From NCBI GenBank assembly GCA_004380135.1, contig QXCR01000211.1:1-40331 (forward strand): DNA of 40,331 nucleotides. Reading direction: 5' to 3'. This stretch comes from Stemphylium vesicarium (Eukaryota; Ascomycota; Dothideomycetes; Pleosporales; Pleosporaceae). Positions 23,692 through 36,005 of the stretch are shown piece by piece. The position numbers and the translations under genes are program-made. Under the pieces are notes generated by a model. That model ran no database searches, was not told the origin of the DNA, and saw nothing but the letters and a program-made list of their open reading frames with translations. Each line of letters begins with the position of its first letter. The first letter of the stretch is position 1.

Positions 23692-24263
23692 TCATTAACC
23701 CTCCCCGACAGATTGGTGTTAGGCATTCATACGTACTTAGCTCTAATATTCTCATGTGCCGTGTTAGTGCTGTGGTGATGCTTTTAGATACGGGTTGACA
23801 TTACCTGCTTGGTCATTGGATACCGGTGCGATGAGGAATCAGTCTGATCATCTTCCTTATCCGAACGATCTTGCTATCAAACTATCACTGTTTCTTTTCT
23901 AACAGGTGCCTCCTTTGCCCTCTTATAACCAGTCGTTCATGGCAACTCCTCTCTTTGCCCAGGCTAAACATACCATAGGCACAGAGTTCTATGTAAATTG
24001 TACATGCCACTACGCTATTCTTTCAAAAAGATTCGAATTGGATCCAAAGTCTTGAACTCGGTGTACCTCTGTAGTGTATCACCATCTCGTCACCGGACAG
24101 TTCATCTTGGTGAGCATGTAAGGCGAGATTAACAGAGAGTTTTTACTGGTTTTGCATGGCGGAACCCAACATTAAAACATATCTGTATGTCTAAGATACA
24201 TCTACAGATATCCGCGCCGCGCGATGGAATCACCAAGATCCATAGTCCAAATCACCTACTCAA
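23692..24263. other. Convergent 3' intergenic region
   Basis: 572 bp separate the stop codons of the regulator (plus) and HR-PKS (minus). Normal base composition, no open frame of note and no clear inverted repeat. It presumably holds the 3' ends of both transcripts; I see no canonical AATAAA that settles either. Confidence 0.6.
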
Positions 24264-27200
24264 TTATCTTTCCCCATTTCCCGTTGTCACCAACTTACTC
24301 TTCTCCGCGATCTTTTCTGCAAACTCGCCCATAGGCACTGCGGCCAGAATCTCCAGCAGCGCCATGTTTGCCTGCAGCTCTCTCGTAATCCAATTCCGCA
24401 CCTCCAGAGCCACCAACGAATCAACTCCATAACGGTACATGGGTCGGCTCGGGTCGACTTCGGAAACAGGCATAAGCAAGATTTCCGCTGTCTTGTGGAC
24501 TAGCGCGTCCGTGATGATAGACACAGCCTCTTGGAAAGTGGACGCAGAAGCGAGACGTGTAGAAGGCGATGATACAACAGCGGAACCATCTGCGTTGAGA
24601 GACGAAGTTGCATCAATGCTCAATACATTGAGCGGACCGAATCGCGGGTCGGCAAAATGTTCTGGGCGTTCCAAGCCGAACTTCTTCATTACATCTGCGG
24701 TCCCAAGGCCGGTACATATCTGAGCTGGACATGCCTCTCCCTTGCACTCACGATTGATGATGCTCTTCATTAGGGCGTGAAAAGGCTTCTCTCGAATACC
24801 GAGAACTGCTTCCCAAAGAGCGAGTTTGCCCGTGGTACCCTGCTCGGCCAGGATCCCGACATCGCGCATGATACCTAGATCAATTGCAACGGCCTTCAGA
24901 CCCTGATTGCGGCGATGTTGTGCAAGTGCATCTTGGAATGTATTCGCAGCAGCGTAGGCGGTCTGTCCTGCATAGCCGAAAATTCCGGAGATAGAAGAGC
25001 AAATGAGGAAAAAGTCGAGTGGGCGGGTGGCAGAGAAGTAGCGGTGTAGAGATAGCGTTCCTTGGATCTTAGGCCGCGTGGGCCCGGTCCAGTCCTCGTA
25101 TGACATCTTCTCGAAGAGCGTATCGCGCAATAGCATGGCCATTTGAAGCACACCCGCGATGGGTGGAAGATCGGCAGCACACTGCTGCATGGCAGAGAGG
25201 AAAGCATCCTCGTTTGCAATGTCTGCTTGATAAGCCTTGACTACGGCACCGAGCGCAGTGAGATGGTCTACTGTAGCTTTGGTCTTCTTACTGGTATCGC
25301 CAGACCGCGAAACGAATGCAATATGGCGTGCTCCACAGGCTATGAACTCCTGCGCCAGACTACGACCAAGACCGCCCAGTCCACCAACGAAGAGGTACGT
25401 GGCATCGGGTTTGAGACGAAGTGCGTCCTTAGCCTTACAGAGCACTGGTGCCTGAGCATCCCCTTCGAATGAGAGCACAAGCTTACCACGATGTTTACCC
25501 TGTTGCATAGTGCGGAAAGCAGTTCCCAACTCCGAAACAGGGTATACGGTCAAGGGGTAGGGTGAGCGCAGAACATCTCGATGGACAAGGTCGAAGGTGT
25601 CTGAAAGAATGTTGCCCAACGCGTCGAGGCCCTCAGCGCAGAAGAAATTGGCAATGTTGATAAAGGTAAAGGTTGTGCTCTGGCTGAATGGACGCATGTC
25701 AAGACGCATGTTATTTGTGATATCGCGCAGTCCAATCTCGACAAACGTGCCGAAGGGCGCAAGGCATGCCCAGGAAACACGAAGCAGTTCCCCGGAAAGA
25801 GAATTGAGCACGCAATCGACGCCGCGGCCGCCAGTGACACGCTTGATGGCCTTTAAGAAACTGGCATCGCGTGAACAGAAGATATGCGCGTCGGGTATGT
25901 TGTACTTCGTCATCAATAGGCTGCGCTTGTCGTCACTTCCAACGGTCGCATAAACCGTCAATCCCAGGTGGGCAGCCAGTTGTAGTGCAGCTTGGCCAAC
26001 TCCACCAGCAGCAGCGTGGACGAGGATGGATTGGCCACGGCGCAATTTGGCGATGTTCATGAGGGCGTGGTAAGCAGTGACGTGTACCATGGGCAACGCA
26101 GCGGCTTCTTCGAAAGACATGGAATCAGGAATATGTACGGCGAGGCGATGATCTAGCTGGAGCTTAGTCGTATGCATACCTTCCCAGAGAAGTGTCACTC
26201 GATCACCAGGCTTAAAGCGTGAGGCTGCAGCGCTCCCAGTTGCAGTGACGATACCGCTGGCTTCTTGGCCAATCAGAGAAACGCCGACTAGTCCCATGGC
26301 TGCCATGATATCCTTGAAGCTGTTGATTGTGTTAGCATACAATCGTTGCAAATAGTGCACCTGCCTTACTTGATGCCGGTCGCTTTGATATCCACTTGGA
26401 TCTCCATTTCCCCCAGCGCAGTCTTCATACGGTCGTCCTCGATGAATGTCAGTGTGTCCAGAAGACCAGGCTTACCTATCGTAAGTCTCAGTGGTTTGAC
26501 CTGGTCTGCCAACCGTTGCACACGGACGGAATCTGTGAGACAGTGGCGGACGTCCGCATTGATTTCGGGACTGTTGTAGATACGAGCAACCTCAAGCATA
26601 CCATTGCGTTCCCGATATTCATCGTCTTGACTTTCGGTTGTGAGAATACGACTAACGAGCGATGGACCGCATTGTAAAGCCGTTTTCAAGCTACTCAGGC
26701 GCAAGACCTGGAACTTGATGCCCGCTACTTCACTCCTCATGGTTCTTCGAATGCCATCAATCACGCCCATAGATGGATCATCACCAGCGTTGACCCACAA
26801 CAGGCGCTCGCTGCTCAGCACTAACTTGCGAAAGTTATGAAAGTCGGGCTCTGAGAGAGAAGATAGCATCGGCTTGTTGAGCTCCATCAGTGAGATAAGA
26901 GTTTTGCCTTCGAGCTCTGTCTCGGTACGATCACTTATCTCCGTCCAAGTAGCAACGCACACGGTATAGCCTTGGCTCGCAAGGGTAGTTCGCAAATTAT
27001 GAGAAAAGGTGTTGGTGTCTTCGGTAGGCGCCAATGAGTCGACTATAGTAAAGTCGCATGTGGCTGAGGTGCAGTTGGTCAAGCCATTGGTGGGCTGCGA
27101 AATCTGCCTCTTGAACAGCGCGATCGAATGTTGAACGTCCAGGACACATTGGAACCCCTTGGTCTTCAAAATTGAAGTAAGCTGATCAAAACTCTTCTGT

Positions 27201-30200
27201 GACTCCAGTATTAATGCAGCATCGGGTTTTCCAAGAGTGACCAAACGATCCAAGAGGTTTTCTATGTTTTCGCAGTCACTAACGGCCTGGGGAACGATCA
27301 GGAGATCAGCTGCAGTGACACCCCTAGGTGAGAGATCATCTGATCCCCCTAAATAGAATGAATTCACACTCGAAAGTGCATTGGCAGTACTGCCCTCAAG
27401 CGGAGTCTCAACGCTTATAGCGGCGTAATGTAGCTGGCTCGATTGGACGGTTCCGCTAGGTAGCTGTGACATGACTGTATGGTTTGTCGGCTCAAGGTCT
27501 CGAGTCAGCTCGATCACAGTCGCTGAAGGATTGTTATGAATGTGCAAAAGCACTAGCTGCAGTATATGTTAGATACATTCGATGAAATACGAATCCTCAT
27601 CATCGCCTCTGTGGATTCGGCACGGGATACGGGTAAGGATATGGTGAATTACCTCACGAACTCTAGCTTCACGTGCAGAAGCCAACACCAACTTTTGAAG
27701 CTCTTCTTGGGTTGCAATCGCAATAGAGCAGTTCCAACGAACGACAGATGTGATTTCCGCGGGATCTACTTCAAGCTGCTGGGTGTCCTGGGCTTCCGTG
27801 TCATTCTCTAGCTCCGAAACTCGGTAGTCGACAACAGATAGAATGACTTTTGAAAGACCAGTGTCGAATATGTTGATGTTGGACGATAGCTCTTTGAAGC
27901 CATGCCTTTTGGATTCACAAAGTCCCGGCATAATATATCCCATATCTCCAGGTATATCCAGAGAGATCTCCATCTCGCCGATGAACGTAGGTAAGACTGG
28001 CTTGCTCGTCTCGAACCTCCCATTCTTGTACGTACTACCGAGGCAACCTTGCAGGATAGAATCGAGCGTGCCTGCGTGAATAAGGAATGGGCGGTCACTC
28101 TGACCTTTACTAAATGTCTCCCCTATGTCCACTAGCCTAACGTCGTAGGTTGACTCGCCGTCACCGGGATGGACATTTTCAACGCCTTGAAAAGCCTCGC
28201 CGTATTTCCAAGTGATCTTTTCGAACTGTCCGTAGAAATCTTCTTTGGAACAGGTGTCCGGGCACTCGTTGTGGACTCGGTAGTATTCTGAGATCATAAA
28301 GTTCTCAAAATTGACGTTCTCTTTCGCCATCTGCTCACTGGTGGAATCCGCATAGTCTATAGTGACTAGACCTCGACAATTGTCGCGCAACTGGCTAGTA
28401 CCAACGCATGAGGAGATAGTCAACTCCCACCACGAAGAGGGGGTGGATCCAGAAGTAGCGATAAGATGTGGCCGCATGTGCAAAATCACTTCGGTGGCGA
28501 CATCTTCAGATAGTGCCATAGCGGCTGAGAAGGACACTTCGCGAAAATGGAGCGATCGAGCCGTCTTTCCTGGTTCCACCAGTTGCCGTGCGGCTTCGAT
28601 AGCCATGCTGACCAACCCAGCTGCCGGAAACAATACCGTACTGCCAATCTTATGACCGCGAAGCCAAGGTTCGTCAGCAAGTCTGAGGAAGTTGCGCCAG
28701 ACATGCTGGCTCTCGTCCATCATCGGGACTTGAGCTCCGATAAGACTTCTGGACGGAAATTGGCGCATCATCAGCTCCATTTGGATGCGATTTTCGTGGC
28801 GAAAGACCTTCGAATGGTTCCACTGATAGGGAGGCAGGTCTGTTAATCGACGGACTTTCAGATCTCCATTTACCTTGGAGATATCGAGAGGAATACCATT
28901 GAGGTACAACTCCGATGCGAGCTCAAGGCTGGTTTCCACTGCATTGCGTCCTCGGATGAGCATTGACTTGTAGCCTACATTTCTTATGCCATGGTGATCC
29001 AGTATTTGCTCTACAGGTCCGCTAAGAGCACTGTGTGGGCCAATCTCGATCAGCAAATCTACAGCGCTGCTACTACCATCATTTTCATCATGGTCAGTTG
29101 GGCTGACCAGCTCTTTAACCGCGTCCGAGAAAAGTACAGGCGAAATTAGGTTGCGAACCCAATAGTATGGTCCTAGAAGCTCAGACGCAACCTCTTGGCC
29201 AGTGACGCTAGATATCATCGTCTGAATCTGGAAGTCTCCATCTTCATTGCTATCGTCCTGCGTTATGGGCTCAAGGTCGGCGATGGATGCAGAGTAGGTA
29301 CCAAACACGCGATTCATGTGCCGACTGTGATACGCCATCTCAACCTTCAGGCGTCGAGCAAAGATCTTTCGGTCATCGAATATAGCTCGGAGTTGCTCGA
29401 GGGAGTCCACATCACCAGATAGCGTGACGCTTGAAGGTGAGTTGACACAGGCTACAACAGCTGTGCCACTGAGATTTGATTGCTCAATCACATCATCTGC
29501 CCCCTCTCGCGAACAGCCGACAGCCATCATGCCGCCTTTGAGGTCTGGTGCATCCGTTTGAAGCTTAGTAGCTGCGATTCCTCGGAAATAAGCTGCGGCG
29601 ATCGCATCTCGGTGGCTCAGCGCACCGATGCTGTATGCTGCGGCGATTTCGCCACTGGAATGGCCGACCACTCGGGAGGGAATAACCCCCCATGACTGGA
29701 GTTCGTCGACCAGGGCGATCTGCAGCACAGAGCATATGGGTTGGCTGATCTCTGGGTAGCTCAAGCGAGATTCGGCTTGGGCCTTTTCAAGCTCAGCAAT
29801 AGGGTCCCACAGGCATCCCATGTCTCGGAGATAAGTTGCCGATTGTTCAATTGAATCCCTAAACACCTGGCGGTCGAGCATCTCTACACCCATACGAGCC
29901 CATTGAGCACCTTGGCCCGTAAAAACGAATCCGATCCGAGGGGTGGTGTTTCCAATCCTGGTCGCTCGAGAAGCTCCATCACCTGGTTTATTGGATAGGT
30001 AATCGCAAATCTCGGTAGTATTCTCCGCGAGGCAGGTTGCCCGCCATGACAGGCTGGACTTAGCTCCTGAAAGTGTATGGGCCAGATTCGCCAGAAATTC
30101 GGAGCTGGATGCTGCAGAAGCAAGGTTCTCTATGTGGTGGACTAAAGCGTCAGCATTACGCTTAAAGCCGGCCTGGTCGTGACTGCTGAAAACAAAAAGT

Positions 30201-31860
30201 CGTTCCTTGTTGCGAGCTTTCTGGAATCGGGTCAAGTCGCCATGTTTTACGGGTACGTCTGCCAGGCGACTGGGGTTGAACGATTCAAGAACCGCATGGC
30301 CGTTCGTGCCGCCCATCCCGAAGCCACTGACACTCATGCGCTTGGTCTGGGAAACGGGCCAAGCTGTTAGCTTCAACGGCACTACCACATTCCATTCTTG
30401 GAAAGGAATATTGGGGTTGCCCTTGGTGAAGTGGATATTCGGTGGGATAAGATTATGCTCCATGGCGAGAATGCCTTTGATGATTCCAGATACGCCAGCA
30501 GCTGATTCAAGATGGCCAATCTGATCATAAGTTAGTGGTATGGAGAAAAGTGGTGGCAACAACATTCTACACGCACATTTGGTTTGACACTTCCTACGTA
30601 AAGCTTCCGTGATTTTGATGAACACTTTCCGATGGTGTTGTATATCGCCTTCATCTCGATTGGATCGCCGACCTTGGTACCAGTGCCCTAACGTTATGTT
30701 TAGCGATAGTCAGCATAGTGTACGTGACATGGCTCACTCACATGCGCTTCGACATATTGAGTCGAATCGTAATCCAGTCCGTGAGACTCGTACACGTATT
30801 TGATGAGTGCTGCCTGTGCTTCGTAGGACGGCATTGTGACTGAGTAAGACAATTTTAGTAGCTGACAAAGTATGCAAGTTGTGCACGCCGTTTCAAAATG
30901 GCGCCCTTCAGCTGAATGGAAACATCTTCACTTACTTCCTTGTGTGAAACCATCTGAATTGGCACCAGTCGCACGAATAACAGCCCGAATGCTGTCACCA
31001 TCTTGGATAGCCTTGTCCAGGCGCTTCAAAATGATAATCCCACAGCCCTCACCGCGACCGTATCCGCCCGCACTTTCGTCGAAAGCTTTCGATCGACCCT
31101 GAGGATTCAGAAATGTGAGGTTGTTGAGATGTGTCGTGAAGTCGGGAGTGAGCATCAAGCTGACGCCACCGGTGACGGCCATGTCCGACTCCCCTGATTT
31201 CAAGCTTTGACATGCCAAATGAGTGGCCATGAGACTCGATGAGCAAGCTGTTTGGACTGTGGCACTAGGGCCGTGAATATCGAAGAAATGAGAGATACGG
31301 TTGGAGATCATCTCGTCACCAGTCCCTAGAAGATGGTACTTGGGATTGTGTAAGAAGTCTCGTTCGACCGATCCCCGATAGTCACTTGGGCCCGACCCAA
31401 TGTAGCAGGCTGTTTGGGTGCCTGAAATCTGTTGAAGTGGCATGTTGGCGTTCTCGAATGCTTCATATGCCACTTCAAGAGCCATCCGCTGCTTAGGGTC
31501 TAGAGCGATAGCTTCTGCTGCTGTGATATTGAAAAAGGATGCATCGAAGACATAAGGATCTTCCTTGAGGAAGTGTCCACCTTTGGTAGGGAGCGAATTC
31601 AGTTTGCCATTGACTGGATGGTAGAAAGCATCCGAGTTCCACCTGCTTGATGTGGGCGAGTATGCATCTGTAATATTGTAAGTTCCCTGCAACTGCTGAA
31701 TGCTTGAAGGTTCAAATCAGGTTAGATCCTCGAGTGACTCACCTCTGCCATTCTTAAGCATGTCCCAAAACTTTGAAGGGGAGCTGGCATCACCAGGGAA
31801 ACGGCATGCTAGGCCGACGACTGCGATGGGGACGTCGAGCGACGGAGTTGCCGAAGGCAT
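24264..31860 (-). CDS. CURS1: Highly reducing polyketide synthase, curvularin-synthase 1 type (KS-AT-DH-psiMT-ER-KR-ACP)
   Basis: Seven exons on the minus strand: 31860-31743, 31667-30936, 30839-30742, 30687-30577, 30520-27653, 27556-26370 and 26319-24264. The introns are 50-96 bp and the frame is continuous over 2389 aa. KS 10-435 has VQTACSSS (Cys181), His316 (HGTGT) and His356. AT 551-864 has GHSSGE (Ser641). DH 945-1258 has His976 in HKIGSTVLFP and Asp1173 (DSILQ). A degenerate methyltransferase core spans about 1310-1500. ER 1650-1995 has AAAGGVGQ at 1807-1814. KR 2010-2200 has GGLGGLG, Ser2147, Tyr2160 and Asn2164. ACP has GVDSL at Ser2339. There is no release domain, so the chain must be handed on, fitting transfer to the SAT of the NR-PKS. 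In the known curvularin pathway the partner makes a reduced tetraketide starter; assigning that here is inference. The gene is divergent from the MFS gene. Confidence 0.9.
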
Positions 31861-32293
31861 CTTGCTTTGCTGGGAAAGCCCTGCTCAGTCTTTTCAAAGA
31901 GATTCAAAAGTGAACTGATAACATCTACTAAGGAGAAATTGATCGCAGGTATAAATGCTCGAGCGCTGACTTCGCTCTTGGTTCTCCACCGTCTAAGAAT
32001 ACTTTCCAAGGCCCCCAGAGGGTCCACCCTGTGTCCTAGCATCACCATTATGCAGATAGGTTTGCGTGAGATTGAAGAAGTGTCGTGAGCTTGACTAGCA
32101 CTAGCGAATGGCTGCTGCAGCCTAAATTTGATGAACGAGGGTGTAGCGCAGTCAGCAGATAGCGTCGGTGTGGATGATGAATTAGGGTACGGCCCGGGCC
32201 CTTCTCACGCCAACAAGATCCTGATAAGGCTCCTTCAGTTCCCCACAAAGTTTGTTGGGGGCATGGGAGAAGAAGTAATAGTCAGCCGCTAGT

Positions 32294-32302
32294 TTCGACC
32301 GC
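32294..32302 (-). promoter_or_regulatory. GCGGTCGAA motif, copy 1 (inverted)
   Basis: The plus strand reads TTCGACCGC, the complement of the nonamer. It is the copy nearest the HR-PKS, about 430 bp from its start codon. Confidence 0.55.
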
Positions 32303-32309
32303 GCGAAGC

Positions 32310-32384
32310 GTGGGGCGAGCGGTCGAAGTAGATGGTGGGGTGAGCGGTCGAATTTCACGGTGGGGTGCGGCGGTCAATCAGGTT
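32310..32384 (+). repeat. 25-bp tandem repeat, 3 units, each carrying the GCGGTC motif
   Basis: Units begin GTGGGG at 32310, 32335 and 32360. Units 1 and 2 contain exact GCGGTCGAA (32319-32327 and 32344-32352); unit 3 has GCGGTCAAT (32370-32378). A period of 25 bp places the copies on nearly the same DNA face. Confidence 0.8.
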
Positions 32385-32459
32385 TGACGTTCCTCCGCCG
32401 GCACTGGGCCACTTCGGGATTCGCCCGTGTTCATCACCGTACGGCGGAGGAACGTCGAA
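32383..32459. promoter_or_regulatory. 18-bp inverted repeat with 41-bp spacer
   Basis: TTTGACGTTCCTCCGCCG (32383-32400) is the complement of CGGCGGAGGAACGTCGAA (32442-32459) with one mismatch. The arms contain CGG/CCG triplets, so this may be a second, different operator in the same promoter. Confidence 0.6.
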
Positions 32460-32481
32460 CATGCCAACGAACAAGTCCACG

Positions 32482-32490
32482 GCGGTCGAA
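32482..32490 (+). promoter_or_regulatory. GCGGTCGAA motif, copy nearest the MFS gene
   Basis: Exact nonamer, 240 bp upstream of the proposed MFS start codon. Confidence 0.55.
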
Positions 32491-32729
32491 TATTTTTCTG
32501 TTTTGAGTGCGCCCTGAGAAGATCTGTGGTCCGAGCTGATCATGAGCTTATCTCTACTTGACTGTACTGGGCGACTTTCTTCTCTGCCATCACCCGATTG
32601 TCAGTCCGCACGAGAATTGGCACAACTTGTGTGTTCCCCATATTACGAATCTCGTTCCAGTTGCAACGATCAACCCATCTGCGACCTCATTGTTTCGACA
32701 AAGTACGACTGTGGAAAGCAACAGCGAGA

Positions 32730-34597
32730 ATGACCGACAGTCCGAGTCTCGAGAGCAACAACAAATCCGACATGGACACGCGTAGGCCGCCCACGTCTAG
32801 TCACGACGAGCACGATGCAGCTGAGAGCGTTTCCGAAAAGCAAAACAGCGCTACAGCCTCACCCACCGAAAAAGTGGAGCCTGAGTATCTGACTGGCCTC
32901 CGCCTGGGCCTTGTCATGTTCACAATCTTCGTGAGCACCATTCTCGTCTCGCTAGAGATTGGTATCATCGCGACTGCAATCCCCGGTATCACCAACGACT
33001 TTCGCAAGCTCGACGATGTAGGATGGTATGGCAGCGCCACATTCATTCTCGCAGCCGCTTTCTCGCCATTGTGGGGCAAGCTGTACAAGTACCTCAACGT
33101 CAAATGGGTCTATCTTAGCGCAGTCGGCATCTTCTTGGTAGGCAGCATCGTCGCTGCTGCAGCACCGAACAGCGTGGCTGTCATTGTTGGCCGCGCTCTT
33201 CAAGGTTGGGGAGCTTCCGGTGTTCTTGGTGGCACTCTCATCGTCATCAACTATGTGGCTCCGCCTAGGAACCATCCTCTTTTGATCGGCACCTGGATGG
33301 CCGTCTTCATGATGTCCACGATCCTTGGGCCAGTCATTGGCGGTGCGTTCACGAGTGGCGTTTCGTGGAGATGGTGTTTCTGGATCAACTTACCCGTTGG
33401 GGGGCCCATCATCGTTCTGCTATTGCTGTTCCTTCGCGTACCGAAGCACGTCAAGCCCGTTCCTGCTACATGGAAAGAGATCATCCTCAACCTCGACATT
33501 CCGGGGTTCTGTCTGCTACTCGTATCTCTCGTGTGCTTGACCCTCGCGCTTCAATGGGGTGGTCAGAGCAAACCTTGGGACGACGGCTCGGTAATTGCCA
33601 CTCTTGTTCTCTGGATCTTGCTCACAATTGGGTTCTTCGTTGTCGAATGGCTGCAAGGAGCACGCGCCATGGCTCCTTTGAGCATCCTGAAACAGCGTAT
33701 GACATGGAGTAATGTCATTTTCTGTCTCGTGTAAGTCATTAACTGATGTCCATCATTTTCTGCAACGGCTTACCAACTATTTCACCTCTAGGTCCTACGC
33801 TGCGCTCTACCAAGTCATGTTCTACCTTCCTATCTACTTCCAATCTATTCATGGTCAGTCCGCTGTCACAAGCGGTGTCAATACACTCCCATTCCTCGCC
33901 TTCTTCGCTCTGGGAGCCATGGTCAGCGGCGGCGCTATCGGAAAGACGCGCTACACACAGCCTTACGAGCTTGCCGGTGCCTTGATCATGACTGCCGGTA
34001 TGGCCCTCATCTATATCCTTGATGTCGACTCCCCCAAAGCCAAGTACATCGGCGCAGAGGTACTCTTTGGTTTTGGAATCGGATTGTGTAACCAGGTTCC
34101 TATGACAGCTGTTCAGGGCTTCTCGAAACCTGACGAAGTGGCCAGCGCTACTGGAATCATGGTCAGTAAGTATTGCCAAGCATTATCTATATCTCTATTT
34201 CGCAATCAAGCTAATGTCTCCCTCAGTGTGTCAAACCCTCAGCGGTGCCTATTTTGTTGCCATCGCGCAGTCCCTCTTCGCTAATCGCATGCTGCATGCC
34301 CTCACCTCGGGCTCAGATCACCTTGATGTTGCCCTTGTTATGGGCACCGGAGCTTCCGAGCTGCAGGATGTATTCAGTGGCGATGACTTGACTGCTGTAC
34401 TGGACGCCTACATGGTGGGTATCAAAGACGTGTTCGCCTTTTCATTGGCATGTGCTGCCTTTTCGGTTATATTGACCGCCCTCATCCCGTTCAAGAGGCT
34501 ACCGGACCACGAGAAGAAGCCAAGCAAGGATGCGATGGCTTCGAACGAGGTCAAGGCTTCAGAGGAGGTTCAACAAGAGAAAAATCTTACTGTTTAG
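32730..34597 (+). CDS. MFS efflux transporter, DHA2 (14-helix) type
   Basis: Three exons, 32730-33730, 33792-34165 and 34227-34597, with two 61-bp introns (GTAAGT...TAG and GTAAGT...CAG), give 581 aa. A hydrophilic, charged N-terminus of about 55 residues precedes a run of hydrophobic helices. The first helix ends ILVSLEIGIIATAIP, GKLYKYLNVKWVY follows helix 2, and LGPVIGGAFT (199-208) with WRWCFWINLPVGG is the antiporter motif C region characteristic of fungal drug:H+ antiporters. The C-terminus is again charged and cytosolic-looking. An upstream in-frame ATG at 32598 exists, but the residues between look non-coding, so the ATG at 32730 is preferred. It most likely sits in the plasma membrane and exports the cluster product, giving self-protection. 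Confidence 0.9.
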
Positions 34598-36005
34598 TCC
34601 TGGTGTATGTAGTGATTTAAGAAAATTCTAGTGGGGATAGTACTTCTTTGTAATATATAATAGACCTATAAGCTTGTTAGACACTAAGCATCAGTATGGG
34701 ACGCCATTGTACCGGCGTCGATCCCTAACTCATCAGTGAGGAACGTGTTGTCCAAGAACTATGTCCAGAATGGCTGATAGTACGATGTGTGAGCGAAGGG
34801 CTAATTTTTGCAAAGTGATCGTATGTCCTATCTGCTGGTCATCGACAATTAACACGCCTGCTTTCTTTGTCTTCATGTTGCCCTGCCATGCTTGGCGCTC
34901 TTGGACGGGGGCCGCATTGGCTTCGGCGACACGTCCTCCGGTATGTCCATTATCACAATCACCATGGAGCTGCATCGCTGATCGCGATGAGATGCATCTA
35001 TATGCCATACGTTGCGCCGCAATGTGTTCTCCAAGAGCGAGTGGCCTACAATTGAGGCTGTGGTGTCCGATCTTACGTAGTCTAGCGAGGCTGTGTAGTC
35101 GGCGCAAGAGACAGGGGCCCGTCTTCGGCCGTTCCGCGTATGCTTTAGTCGAAGAGGGGAGACATAGCAGGTCGTCGTTCGTTCCCGTCTTGCATCTTAG
35201 AGTCGCGTCGCAAGGTCATTGTTGATGGAATGTCGGTAAATGGTGCTGATGGCAGCTACTGGGCGACCCCCAGGACTGCCGATTGCAGCCTGTGATAGAT
35301 ACTGAGCCCAGCGACGTTCTGTTTGATGGCTACATTCAATCGCGAGCCATCGCGCAGTCCCTTCGAACCGAGCATCCATGATGGAGCGGCGATCGATGGA
35401 AGCGTGCTGTTCTCAACGGTGCGGTATGCCGGCCTCTTCCAGTCAACGACCAGACATCAGAGTCGATCACAGGATTGCGACGCTAAGGCATGATGTGTAG
35501 ATGATGATTGGTCTTGGACGACGGTCTGTGGAAGACGAACGTGGCGCGTATGCTTGAGCTGGTTGGAGATGCTCGTTGGTATGCGCAATGCATTTGCAGG
35601 ATGTTTCAGCGAAGGCAATGCTGTCGGCATTGGAGGGGCTAGAAAGCGCTGTCCCAGTCGAGCGGCACTGCCGTTGAAATCGTCCCTGTTGATCGTGAAT
35701 TTCTTCCCAAGATAACGATGATTCTTGGAGATGAATTCTGGCTTCGGATTCGAGATTTGGTGGCAGCGGATGAATGGCATTACAGGTAGAGTAGGGATGG
35801 AGGTGCGTTCTTCGCAAGCAGCTTCGCGTCCTTCGCATCTCAATCCCAACCAGCTCGATCATGGGATCACCACATCCCGAGAGTTTAGAGTCGCTTTTCG
35901 GTATCTGAGAGGCCTACTGTATTGCAATAATCATTGGGTTGAGCTTTGGGGAGATTGGCGGAGTTGAGAAGGGCGCTCGCGGAGCGAAGAGGTTACAAGC
36001 CATAC
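34598..36005. other. GC-balanced stretch right of the transporter; no gene recognised
   Basis: It holds only short overlapping open frames on both strands. The longest are 34761-35225 on plus, and 35457-35849 and 35467-35862 on minus in two frames. The minus frame at 35457-35849 has a protein-like central stretch but no domain I recognise, and no splice sites that extend it. It may be a decayed host gene. Composition collapses to AT-rich near 36005. Confidence 0.45.

Larger units (their letters stand above)
31861..32729. promoter_or_regulatory. Shared divergent promoter of HR-PKS and MFS transporter
   Basis: This 0.87 kb interval lies between two divergent start codons. A 200-bp core (32294-32490) carries four exact copies of GCGGTCGAA or its complement, a fifth near-copy, a 25-bp triplicate tandem repeat and an 18-bp inverted repeat. 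No open frame of interest. This is the densest regulatory architecture in the window. Confidence 0.75.

Noticed and set aside
32598..32729. Upstream ATG at 32598 as start of the MFS transporter
   Set aside because: The added 44 residues look like translated leader; the ATG at 32730 starts a charged N-terminus typical of the family.
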